From: Pseudomonadota bacterium
GTDB taxonomy: Bacteria; Pseudomonadota; Gammaproteobacteria; Competibacterales; Competibacteraceae
DNA length: 43,486 bases
NCBI GenBank assembly: GCA_018240295.1
Contig: JAFEGB010000347.1
Location: 1-43,486 of the forward strand
Direction: 5' to 3'
Part shown: positions 25,630 through 33,595 of the stretch, in pieces
Layout: each line of letters starts with the position of its first letter
Numbering within the stretch: position 1 is the first letter of the stretch
Made by a program: the position numbers and the translations under genes
The notes under the pieces: generated by a model
Told to the model about the DNA's origin: nothing
Databases searched by the model: none
The model's input: only the letters and a program-made list of their open reading frames with translations

Positions 25630-26952
25630 TCAGGCGTCGCCGACCCGCGCACGCACGACCCAGCCCTGCACCGGATGTGACAGCTCCATGCGCAGCACGC
25701 CCGGCTCCAGCGACAGCCCGCTGAATCCGGCTGCGGCCAGCGTCGCCTGCACGTAGTCGCCGCGATGCGCATACCGGCCGTGAGGGCGGATGCGGTATGG
25801 CTCGGGATTGTCGTCGTCCAGCCGCTCGACCGTGAAGCCGAGCCAGCCGCCGGCCTTCAGGCTCCGGCGCGCAGCAGCGGCGAACTCCTCCAGCGCGCCG
25901 AAGTAGCACAGCGTGTCGGCCGAGACGATCACGTCGAAGGCCGCCGGGTAGGTGGCGAGAAAGCGCGTCAGCTCGGCTTCGTACAGCTTGTCGTAGTCAC
26001 CGCGGGCATCGGCCTTGCGCAGCATGCCGGGCGACAGGTCGATGCCGATCAGGCGCTGCGCGTAGGGCTTCAGCCACGGCCCGCACAGCCCGGTGCCGCA
26101 GCCGGCATCGACGATGATGCGCGTGGCCTGCGCGGTGCCGAGATCGGCCCTGAGCCGTGCCGCGAGCAGATCCGGCGCGTGATAGTCGAGCTTTTCGAGC
26201 AGCACCTCGTCGAAGCTCTCGGCGAAGTCATCGAAGGTGCGCTTCACGTAGTCGTCGGCGGCGCGCGCCGGCACGTCCTCGCCCGAGCACGCGGCGAGCA
26301 TGTGGCGCGGCACCGGATTGGCCGCATCGAAGGTCAGCCACTGGCGGAACACGTCGGCGGCCTCGGCGGTGTGGCCGGTGATGTACAGCATGTAGCCGTA
26401 CTGGTAGTGCGCGCGGGCGTGGGTCGGATCGATCTCGATGCAGCGGCGGAAGGCATCGAGCACGCTCGCGAGCGTCGAGGTGTGGCGCAGCATCAGGCCG
26501 AGCTGGTAATGCGCCTCGGCAAAGTCCGGTGCCAGCGATGCGAGCCTGGCGTAAGCCTCGGCCGAATCGGCGTACAGGCCGCGCGCGCGCAGCGTCAGGC
26601 CGAGGTTGTTCCAGGCGCCGGCGTGCTCGCCGTCGCATTCGAGCGCGGCGCGGTAAGCGGTCTCGGCCTCGTCGAAGCGCCCGGCGCGCAGATGCACGTT
26701 GCCGAGGTTATTCCAGGCGTCGGTGTAGCGCGGCACGGCCTGCAGCGCCCGGCCGATCAGGTCGAGCGCCTCGTCATCGCGCCCCTGCTGGTGGCGCAGC
26801 AGGCCGAGGTAGTGCAGCGCATCCGGGTGGCCGGCATCGGCGGCCAGCAGTTCGAGATAGATCGGTTCGGCGGCAAGGCCCTGCCCGCGCCGGTGCAGTT
26901 CGATGGCTTCGGACAGACGGTCGGCGGCGGCCGGGGCGGCGAGATCGGTCAT
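25630..26952 (-). CDS. TPR-repeat protein with C-terminal SAM-dependent methyltransferase
   Basis: A 440-residue two-domain protein. Residues about 10-235 are tetratricopeptide repeats (DALHYLGLLRHQQGRDDEALDL, AWNNLGNVHLRAGRFDEAE, HYQYGYMLYITGHTAEAADVF). Residues about 255-435 are a class I methyltransferase with motif I IIVDAGCGTGLCG (D282), IGIDLSPGMLRKA, DVIVSADTLCYFG and FTVERLDDD. The start is ATG at 26952 with GGAG upstream; a longer in-frame extension is not conserved-looking. Substrate unknown. It lies downstream of the paralog pair on the same strand after 124 bp; whether it belongs with the T6SS genes is unclear. The stop lies in the same frame as the broken downstream gene, 18 bases before that gene's possible TTG start. 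Confidence 0.9.
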   Translation of the reverse strand: MTDLAAPAAADRLSEAIELHRRGQGLAAEPIYLELLAADAGHPDALHYLGLLRHQQGRDDEALDLIGRALQAVPRYTDAWNNLGNVHLRAGRFDEAETAYRAALECDGEHAGAWNNLGLTLRARGLYADSAEAYARLASLAPDFAEAHYQLGLMLRHTSTLASVLDAFRRCIEIDPTHARAHYQYGYMLYITGHTAEAADVFRQWLTFDAANPVPRHMLAACSGEDVPARAADDYVKRTFDDFAESFDEVLLEKLDYHAPDLLAARLRADLGTAQATRIIVDAGCGTGLCGPWLKPYAQRLIGIDLSPGMLRKADARGDYDKLYEAELTRFLATYPAAFDVIVSADTLCYFGALEEFAAAARRSLKAGGWLGFTVERLDDDNPEPYRIRPHGRYAHRGDYVQATLAAAGFSGLSLEPGVLRMELSHPVQGWVVRARVGDA

Positions 26953-27076
26953 CGGAACTCCGGAAGCGGAACGGCGGCGGACGGTGCGGGGTTCAGCGTA
27001 TACCGCCGGCCGCCGCCGCGACGACCGGCCGGCCGATGCGCGCCGCAGGAACCCGGCGCCGGCCTCGGGCCGGGAT

Positions 27077-27493
27077 TCAGCGCCGGTTTTGGACTCCATG
27101 CTCCTGCACGGCCCGGCTGCTCAGGTCCAGCGTGTAGCGCCGTCCGCGCTCATCGGTGATTTCCAGGGTCCGGCCGCCGCGCCCGGCCCGCAGCGAGGCG
27201 ATGACCACGTCCTGCACGTCGGACTCCAGCTTCGGGTCGTAGGCAGTCGCATAGATGCGCTGGCGCCAGAGTTCGCGGCCGCTGCGGGCGTCGCGGGCGA
27301 CGAGGTAGCCACCGGCCTGATCGTCGCCGAAATCGCGCGTGTCGGGCGGTGCCTCGTAGCGCACCCCGTGCAGCGTCAGCGGCGCAACGGCCGGCGGCGC
27401 CACGCGCTTGCCGGCCGGCATTTCCCCGCCCGCACCGGCGACCGTGCCCGCTGCCAGCAGTACAGCCGCGAGCAGCGCGCGCACCGGCTTCAC
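27077..27493 (-). CDS. Exported member of a tandem paralog pair, unknown function
   Basis: A 138-residue protein with a signal peptide (KPVRALLAAVLLAAGTVAGAGGE), so periplasmic. The mature part aligns clearly with the protein encoded just upstream: KRVAPPAVAPLTLHGVRYEA, GGYLVARDARSGRELW, IYATAYDPKLESDVQDVVIASL, LEITDERGRRYTLDLSSRAV. Beta-strand-rich, with a GGYL.A.DA.SG.LW element like one PQQ-type propeller blade. Its ATG (27493) overlaps the stop of the upstream paralog by 4 bp (ATGA), so the pair is coupled. I do not recognise a named family. Its position next to a likely metallopeptidase effector suggests an immunity role in the periplasm; this is inference. Confidence 0.8.
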   Translation of the reverse strand: MKPVRALLAAVLLAAGTVAGAGGEMPAGKRVAPPAVAPLTLHGVRYEAPPDTRDFGDDQAGGYLVARDARSGRELWRQRIYATAYDPKLESDVQDVVIASLRAGRGGRTLEITDERGRRYTLDLSSRAVQEHGVQNRR

Positions 27494-27840
27494 TTCGCCG
27501 TCACCGTGCGCGTGGCCGGATCGACGACGAAGCGCCGGCCGCGCTCGTCGACGATTTTCAGCGTGCCGCGCGGCCCGGTCTTCAGGCTCTCGATGAACAC
27601 GTCCTGCACGTCCTCTTCGAGATCGGGGTCATAGTCGATCACGTAGACCTGCAGCAGCCACAGCGACGCACCGCTCGCCGCATCGAAGGCTTCCAGGTAA
27701 CCGCCGTTCTGCCCGAGCCCGCGCTCGCGCCCCCAGTGCACGACCTCGTAGCGCACGTTCCCGATCGTGACCGGTTCCACCTCCGGCGGCCCGACCCGTT
27801 TCGGCGCGGGCAGGCCGGCCTCCAGTTCGTCATCGTTCAT
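27490..27840 (-). CDS. Cytosolic member of a tandem paralog pair, unknown function
   Basis: A 116-residue protein without a signal peptide, beginning NDDELEAGLPAPKRVGPPEVE. The core GNVRYEVVHWGRERGLGQNGG, YLEAFDAASGASLW, VYVIDYDPDLEEDVQDVFIESL, LKIVDERGRRFVVDPATRTV matches the exported paralog encoded downstream over its whole length. Acidic in the D(P/L)EEDVQD segment. Start ATG at 27840, 27 bp past the stop of the metallopeptidase gene, so the three genes form one unit. It could neutralise the peptidase in the cytoplasm while its sister acts in the periplasm; a role unrelated to T6SS cannot be excluded. Confidence 0.8.
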   Translation of the reverse strand: MNDDELEAGLPAPKRVGPPEVEPVTIGNVRYEVVHWGRERGLGQNGGYLEAFDAASGASLWLLQVYVIDYDPDLEEDVQDVFIESLKTGPRGTLKIVDERGRRFVVDPATRTVTAK

Positions 27841-27867
27841 GGCTGTTCTCCCGAAAAGCGGACCGCA

Positions 27868-28881
27868 TCACTTCAGCACGTTGAGACGGTCGGACTTCGA
27901 CAGGTAACCGGCCAGATCCAGGGCGAAATAGCCCCAGCTGTCGGCATTGTCGATGGCCTTGGCATAAGGCAGCGTTGCCTTGGCAGGTTTCAGGCCGCTG
28001 CTGTCGTAGCGGTGATCGCGGGTGCTGACTTCGTGGTGCGAGAACTCATGGATGATGGTTTCCGCACAGAGCCACATCTTGCCGGTATTGCCGGTCAGGC
28101 GCGTGAAGGCGCCTTCGAGATAGATCACCGGAAAACCGCCGCCCTCGCCGCCGCGGAAGGCGGCACCGAAATACTTGCTGCGGGTCTTGATCCAGTCGGC
28201 GTAATCGGCGAACACCAGCTTGTCGGAGGCACAGGCGACCGCGATCTTCTTGAAACCGTCGAGCAGTTTGGTGCGTGCCTCGGTCAGTTGCGCATCGCCG
28301 CTGTCCTCGTCGAGAAACCAGCGCTTTATCACGGCATCGGTGTCGTCCTTCTTGCCGGTGGCGCCGCTGAGCTTCGCCTTGGTGTCTTCGGAAATCTTCA
28401 GCGCCACCCCGAGTGCCGAGGCCATCCAGCGCATTTCGGTGCTGGAGAAGATTTTCTTCTCGTGATTGAGCTTGGCCTCCAGCGCCTTGGCATCACCGGT
28501 CAGTTCGTCGAACACCCATTTCTCGTAGGCCTTCGGCGGTGAATACACCCAGACGTTCTGGCCGCCCTTCTTCACGACGTGATAGAGGTGCCTGAGCATC
28601 TTCAGCGTCGCTGCGCGCTCGGCGAGCGTGCCGGAGGAAACCGGATTCTGCGCGGCCTCGACGATCACCGCGCCGATCTTGCGGTTTCCGGACTTGCAGA
28701 GATCGCGCAGGCGCTTGCGCACGCGCTCCGGGTCGTCGGCGCGGGCCACGGCCAGTCCGTCGGCGCCGAACAGCGTCCGCGCCTGACAGTCGGCAAACAG
28801 GAATTCCTGCCACTTGCTTTCGAACACCTGATTTTCGAGCACGTCCCTGGCCTTTCTGTAGGCTTCCGTGAACTTGTTCAT
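27868..28881 (-). CDS. M35-type (aspzincin) metallopeptidase, candidate T6SS effector
   Basis: A 337-residue protein without a signal peptide. The C-terminal third has a zinc site HEFSHH (H278-E279-H282) followed at D289 by STRDHRYD, which fits the aspzincin pattern of HExxH plus a GTxDxxYG-type Asp ligand, then AIDNADSWGYFALDLAG, the conserved NADSY/W-type segment of M35 enzymes. The N-terminal two-thirds is helical and unassigned. All metal ligands are present, so proteolytic activity is expected. ATG at 28881 with a strong GGAGG. Position: after the lipase gene (236-bp gap) and before the paralog pair, all on the clpV strand. Lack of a signal with a secreted-type catalytic domain fits delivery by the T6SS; this is inference. 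Confidence 0.82.
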   Translation of the reverse strand: MNKFTEAYRKARDVLENQVFESKWQEFLFADCQARTLFGADGLAVARADDPERVRKRLRDLCKSGNRKIGAVIVEAAQNPVSSGTLAERAATLKMLRHLYHVVKKGGQNVWVYSPPKAYEKWVFDELTGDAKALEAKLNHEKKIFSSTEMRWMASALGVALKISEDTKAKLSGATGKKDDTDAVIKRWFLDEDSGDAQLTEARTKLLDGFKKIAVACASDKLVFADYADWIKTRSKYFGAAFRGGEGGGFPVIYLEGAFTRLTGNTGKMWLCAETIIHEFSHHEVSTRDHRYDSSGLKPAKATLPYAKAIDNADSWGYFALDLAGYLSKSDRLNVLK

Positions 28882-29117
28882 GCTCGCGCTCCTCCCGGGA
28901 GACCTGAGTTTTCTGGCCGGGGCAGCGGATTGCTGCTGCCGGACTCCGGCCGTTCGTGCGGCAGCCCCCTGCGGTGACTGCCGCGGAATGCCACGCGAAC
29001 CACCCCGGTACGTGGCGCGGATGGCCGGCCGCGTGCCCTCGGGGCCGGCCGGCAGGGTCGCTGAAGCAGGTTTGCAAACCCGGCCGATGGATGCCGCAAG
29101 GCCGCCGGCCGGCCCGC

Positions 29118-30287
29118 TCAGCCGAGCACCGACAGCGCCGAGCGGGCCAGCCCGGTCAGCGTGCCGAACAGCAGCCCCAGCACCCAGCGCACGAAGCCGA
29201 AGGTCATGACCGTGCCGACGATCGCGGTGCGGCCGAGGAACAGGAAGATGGCCTTGATCAGGGCCGCGATGTAGCCGGTCAGCTCGATCGACAGCTCCGC
29301 ACTCTTTGCGAGCAGCCAGGCGAGCTGGTCGAGCACGGTCATGCCGGCGGTGAGCAGCGTGCCGAAGGTGCCGACCAGCAGGGCGCTGGTCTTCTTCAGC
29401 AGCCAGGCGAGCGCCCGGCCGATCATCTGCAGCGTCCGGGCGCCGAGCGGCAGCACGTGACCGCCGCCCGAGGCGATCTGGTCGAGCCAGCCCTGCACGC
29501 GGGCATCGTTGAGGTCGTCGCGGCAGCGCCGCTCCAGCCCGATCCAGTTGTCCTCGCCGACGCCGGGGATGTAGCTGTCCTTCATCGAATGCGCGGCGAC
29601 GCTGACCAGACCGTGGTTGCCGCTGGCGAGCGGATAGCCGGCGCTGTCGGCCGGCACGTGCAGGAACGGGAACAGCGGGATCTTCGGCACCGGGTCCGCG
29701 GCGTGGTGGACGCGGTGGATGTGCTCGGCGCCGAGCCGCTGGCGCAGCGCGTTCGAAAAGAACAGCGAGCCGGCACGCGGCGAGCCGAAGGTGTACAGGC
29801 GCACGGCGCCGGCGCGGATGTGCGAGAAGTAATCGGCGTTCAGCGTCGCGAGCGCGCCGCCCAAGCTGTGGCCGACGCAGTGGATCACCGACGGGTTGCG
29901 GCCGCGCAGGTATTGCGCGAGCCCGTCGGCGAAGGACTTCCAGACCTCATGGAAACCCGCATGCACCGGCAGCCCGCCCGGGCCGATCTGCATGCCGATG
30001 TTCAGGTTCGACAGCCAGTCGAGCTGGATGCTGGTGCCGCGGGTCGCGACGAGGATCTCGCCCTGGTGACGCCCCTCGCCCTCGGCGAGATAGCCGAAAC
30101 CGCTGATGGTCTTGCAGGCGATCAGGCCGCCGGAGCGGCCGGTGAAGCGCGATTCCTCGCCGACGGTGAACAGGCCCTCGCAGCCGAACAGGTCACCGCG
30201 TTCGCGGGCCTCGCCGACGGTCTGGTCGAGCAGCGTGTAGACGCCGCGGGCAATGCGGGCCGCCTGCAGCGGCGTGAGCGTCGTCAT
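29118..30287 (-). CDS. Class 3 lipase with C-terminal membrane segments, candidate T6SS lipase effector
   Basis: A 389-residue alpha/beta hydrolase. The Lipase_3 core has the oxyanion region ILVATRGTS, VHAGFHEVWKS, nucleophile S141 in HCVGHSLGGALAT, LYTFGSPRAGSLFF, the acid in HHAADPVPKIPLFPF, and a His downstream near HGLVSVAAHSM. The C-terminal region (about 300-385) has three or four hydrophobic helices (ALLVGTFGTLLTAGM, YIAALIKAIFLFLG, VMTFGFVRWVLGLLFG). There is no N-terminal signal peptide. Such lipases with class 3 folds include known T6SS phospholipase effectors. Its upstream neighbour is the DUF6795-like gene (48 bp), then clpV. ATG at 30287. Effector role inferred from fold, context and missing signal. 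Confidence 0.85.
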   Translation of the reverse strand: MTTLTPLQAARIARGVYTLLDQTVGEARERGDLFGCEGLFTVGEESRFTGRSGGLIACKTISGFGYLAEGEGRHQGEILVATRGTSIQLDWLSNLNIGMQIGPGGLPVHAGFHEVWKSFADGLAQYLRGRNPSVIHCVGHSLGGALATLNADYFSHIRAGAVRLYTFGSPRAGSLFFSNALRQRLGAEHIHRVHHAADPVPKIPLFPFLHVPADSAGYPLASGNHGLVSVAAHSMKDSYIPGVGEDNWIGLERRCRDDLNDARVQGWLDQIASGGGHVLPLGARTLQMIGRALAWLLKKTSALLVGTFGTLLTAGMTVLDQLAWLLAKSAELSIELTGYIAALIKAIFLFLGRTAIVGTVMTFGFVRWVLGLLFGTLTGLARSALSVLG

Positions 30288-30335
30288 GGTCTTGGCCTCG
30301 TGGAGCGGGCGCTGCGGGTGGCGCGCTGCTGCGGC

Positions 30336-30725
30336 TCATTGCGGCTCGCAGATGCCGTACACCTCGCCGTGGTGTTCCGGCGCCGCTTCGAGCCGGCACA
30401 CCAGCGAGATCGGCCGGCCGCCCAGTTCGCCGTTCTCGGCGTATTCGCCCTTGTTGAACATCCACGCCTGGTAGGTCCGGCCGGCGTGGTGGATGAGCAG
30501 GGTCTGGCGCACGAAGGGTTCGTGCGGCAGCAGCGAGCCGAGCAGCGAGCCGCGCGTGATCGCCGGCAGGCGGAAGCGTCCGTCGGCGTCGGTGCGGGTC
30601 TCGTCCCTGCCGCTTTCGGGCTTCCAGCGCCATTCGTAGCTGCGTTCGAGCCGCGCGCCCTCGACCGGCCGGCCGTGATCGAGCACGACGCCGGTGACGG
30701 CGGAGAACAGGCACAGGTTTCCCAT
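30336..30725 (-). CDS. DUF6795-like protein paired with the lipase
   Basis: A 129-residue protein that begins GNLCLFSAVTGVVLDHGRPV and contains GARLERSYEWRWK, TDADGRFRLPAI, LLPHEPFVRQTLLIHHAGR and GGRPISLVCRLE. The fold looks like a carboxypeptidase-regulatory-like beta sandwich; the pattern matches what I remember of DUF6795. No signal peptide. The ATG at 30725 was chosen because the conserved part starts there; an in-frame start at 30833 would overlap the clpV end with an Arg-rich unlike segment. Located between clpV and the lipase on one strand. It may be a lipase immunity protein or an adaptor; not proven. Confidence 0.72.
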   Translation of the reverse strand: MGNLCLFSAVTGVVLDHGRPVEGARLERSYEWRWKPESGRDETRTDADGRFRLPAITRGSLLGSLLPHEPFVRQTLLIHHAGRTYQAWMFNKGEYAENGELGGRPISLVCRLEAAPEHHGEVYGICEPQ

Positions 30726-30816
30726 CGCGATGGCCTCGTGAGCGTGAATCAGCAACAGCGTCAGCAGCGGCCCGCCCCGGCGACGGCGCCTGCGGGGCGG
30801 GCACACCGCGGGCCGC

Positions 30817-33519
30817 TCAGGCATCGAAGGCATACGCGAATTCGCCGTCGCGCACCGACACGTGCACGCGCGTGACCGGCTGGCCTTCCATCATGCGTTC
30901 GAGGAACTCGCGGCTGATGTCCGGCAGCATGGTGTTGGTCAGGATCGCATCGATCATGCGTCCGCCCGATTCCAGCTCGGTGCAGCGCGAGACGATGAGT
31001 TTGACGACCTCGTCGTCGTACTCGAACGGCACCTTGCGGTGCTCCTCGACGCGCTTCTTGATGCGCCCGAGCTGCAGCCGGACGATGCGCCCGAGCATCT
31101 CGTCGCTGAGCGGGTAGTACGGGATCGTCACCAGCCGCCCGAGCAGCGCCGGCGGGAACACCTTCAGCAGGGGTTCGCGCAGCGCCTTGGCGATGTCATC
31201 GGGCTCGGGCATCAGCTCCGGGTCCTTGCAGAGCTGCATCAGCAGGTCGGTGCCGGCGTTGGTGGTCAGCAGGATCAGCGTGTTCTTGAAGTCGATCAGC
31301 CGGCCCTCGCCGTCCTCCATCCAGCCCTTGTCGAAGACCTGGAAGAAGATCTCGTGCACGTCCGGGTGGGCCTTCTCGACCTCGTCGAGCAGCACGACCG
31401 AGTACGGCCGCCGGCGCACGGCCTCGGTCAGCACGCCGCCCTCGCCGTAGCCGACGTAGCCCGGAGGCGCGCCCTTCAGCGACGAGACGGTGTGCGCCTC
31501 CTGGTACTCGCTCATGTTGATCGTGATCAGGTTCTGCTCGCCGCCGTAGAGCGCCTCGGCGAGCGCCAGCGCGGTCTCGGTCTTGCCGACGCCGGAGGTG
31601 CCGGCGAGCATGAACACGCCGATCGGCTTGTTCGGATTGTCGAGGCCGGCGCGCGAGGTCTGGATGCGCCTGGCGATCATCTGCATCGCGTGGTCCTGGC
31701 CGATCACGCGCTGGCCGAGCGTGTCGGCGAGCTTCAGCACCGTCTCGATCTCGTTGCGCGCCATGCGCCCGACCGGGATGCCGGTCCAGTCCTCGACCAC
31801 CGAGGCGACCGCCTGGTAATCGACGGTCGGCAGGATCAGTGTCTGTTCGCCCTGCAGCTCGGCGAGCTGCGTCTGCAGGCCGTGCAGCTTCTCGCGCAGC
31901 GCCGCGACTTCGGCCTCGCCGAGCTTCGCCGGCGGCTCGCCTTTGGCCGGCCCGTCGACGACGCCGATGTTGGCGCGCAGCGCGGCGCGCGTCGCGAGCA
32001 GCTCATCGACCAGCGCCTTCTCGGCGTTCCAGCGCGCCTCCAGCCCTTCGAGCCGGGCCTTCTCGGCCGCGCGCCGCTCGTTGCAGAGCGATTCGCGCGC
32101 CGCGGTGTCGAGGCCGACCGCGGCTTCCTTCGCGATGATGCGCAGCTCCGTATCGAGCGCCTCGATGCGCTTGCGGCTGTCATCGACCTCGGCCGGCACC
32201 GCGTGCAGGCTGACCGCGACACGCGCGCAGGCGGTGTCGAGCAGGCTCACGGACTTGTCCGGCAGCTGGCGCGCCGGGATGTAGCGGTGCGAGAGCTTGA
32301 CCGCAGCCTCCAGCGCCTCGTCGAGGATCTGCACCTTGTGGTGCGCCTCCATCGTCGAGGCGACGCCGCGCATCATCAGCACGGCCTTCTTCTCGTCGGG
32401 CTCATCGACCTGCACGCTCTGGAAGCGCCGGGTCAGCGCCGGGTCCTTCTCGATGTGCTTCTTGTACTCGGCGAAGGTGGTCGCGCCGATCGTGCGCAGC
32501 GTGCCGCGCGCCAGCGCGGGCTTGAGCAGGTTGGCGGCATCGCCGGTGCCGGCCGCGCCGCCGGCGCCGACCAGCGTATGCGTCTCGTCGACGAACAGGA
32601 TCACCGGCTTCGGGCTGGCCTGCACTTCCTCGATCACCGAGCGCAGGCGCTGCTCGAACTCGCCCTTCATGCTGGCCCCGGCCTGCAGCAGGCCGACATC
32701 GAGCGCGCGCAGCGTGACTTCCTGCAGCGACGGCGGCACGTCGCCACGGGCGATGCGCTGCGCGAAGCCCTCGACGACCGCCGTCTTGCCGACGCCGGCC
32801 TCGCCGATCAGGATCGGGTTGTTCTGGCGGCGGCGCATCAGGATGTCGACGACCTGGCGGATTTCATCGTCGCGCCCGACGATCGGGTCCATCTTGCCGC
32901 TGCGCGCCTGCTCGGTCAGATCGGTCGTGAAGCGGTTCAGCGCCTCCTGCTTGCCGAGCTGCGCCGGCGGGATCGCACCGCTCGCCTCGCCCGGCGCCGC
33001 ACCGCCGCCGACCTGGAAACCGTCGGTCGCGTGCAGGCCCTGCTCGGGCGAGCCGGAAACGTATTCGTCGAAGCGGTCGGTCAGCGCGTCGGCCTTGAAC
33101 TTGTCGAACTCCTTCGAGATGCCGAGCAGCGCGCTGCGCAGCGACGGCGTCTTCAGGATGCCGACCACCAGATAGCCGGTGCGCACCTGCGCCTCGCCGA
33201 ACATCAGGCTGCCGTAGACCCAGCCGCGCTCGACGGCTTCCTCGACGTGCGCCGACAGGTTGGTGATCGAGGTCGAGCCGCGCGGCAGCCGGTCGAGGGC
33301 ATCAGTCAGGTCCTTGACCAGCACCGAGGGGTTGACGTTGAACTGCCTGATCAGCCTGTGCAGGTCGGAATCGGGCAGCTGCAGGATCTGATGGACCCAG
33401 TGCACCAGCTCGACGTACGGATTGCCGCGCATCTTGCAGAACACCGTCGCCGCCTCGACCGCCTTGTAGCCGAGGCTGTTGAGCTTGCCGAACAGCTTGA
33501 CCCGACTGATTTCCGCCAT
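30817..33519 (-). CDS. clpV: T6SS disassembly ATPase ClpV (TssH)
   Basis: A AAA+ unfoldase that recycles the contracted TssB/TssC sheath. It has 900 residues. The N-terminal domain (about 1-160) includes RVKLFGKLNSLGYKAVEAATVFC, the region that binds the TssC helix. D1 has Walker A GEAGVGKT (239-246) and DETHTLVGAGG. A middle coiled coil follows (about 410-540). D2 has Walker A GTSGVGKT (640-647), VLLDEVEKAHPDV and a C-terminal D2-small domain. ATG at 33519. Follows tssG by 76 bp. It is the last core T6SS gene on this strand, with the cargo-like genes after it. Confidence 0.97.
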   Translation of the reverse strand: MAEISRVKLFGKLNSLGYKAVEAATVFCKMRGNPYVELVHWVHQILQLPDSDLHRLIRQFNVNPSVLVKDLTDALDRLPRGSTSITNLSAHVEEAVERGWVYGSLMFGEAQVRTGYLVVGILKTPSLRSALLGISKEFDKFKADALTDRFDEYVSGSPEQGLHATDGFQVGGGAAPGEASGAIPPAQLGKQEALNRFTTDLTEQARSGKMDPIVGRDDEIRQVVDILMRRRQNNPILIGEAGVGKTAVVEGFAQRIARGDVPPSLQEVTLRALDVGLLQAGASMKGEFEQRLRSVIEEVQASPKPVILFVDETHTLVGAGGAAGTGDAANLLKPALARGTLRTIGATTFAEYKKHIEKDPALTRRFQSVQVDEPDEKKAVLMMRGVASTMEAHHKVQILDEALEAAVKLSHRYIPARQLPDKSVSLLDTACARVAVSLHAVPAEVDDSRKRIEALDTELRIIAKEAAVGLDTAARESLCNERRAAEKARLEGLEARWNAEKALVDELLATRAALRANIGVVDGPAKGEPPAKLGEAEVAALREKLHGLQTQLAELQGEQTLILPTVDYQAVASVVEDWTGIPVGRMARNEIETVLKLADTLGQRVIGQDHAMQMIARRIQTSRAGLDNPNKPIGVFMLAGTSGVGKTETALALAEALYGGEQNLITINMSEYQEAHTVSSLKGAPPGYVGYGEGGVLTEAVRRRPYSVVLLDEVEKAHPDVHEIFFQVFDKGWMEDGEGRLIDFKNTLILLTTNAGTDLLMQLCKDPELMPEPDDIAKALREPLLKVFPPALLGRLVTIPYYPLSDEMLGRIVRLQLGRIKKRVEEHRKVPFEYDDEVVKLIVSRCTELESGGRMIDAILTNTMLPDISREFLERMMEGQPVTRVHVSVRDGEFAYAFDA

Positions 33520-33595
33520 GACGTGCTCCCTCGAAGGTGGTGGATCGTGTTGTATGCGGCCCCGGCGTGCCGGCGCGGGCCGCGGAGGTCCGGAT

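Noticed and set aside
25256-25756. Plus-strand open frame across the broken gene
   Set aside because: Its composition is Ser/Arg/Ala-rich shadow text, whereas the minus strand reads as a plausible helical protein whose frame is restored by removing one repeat unit.
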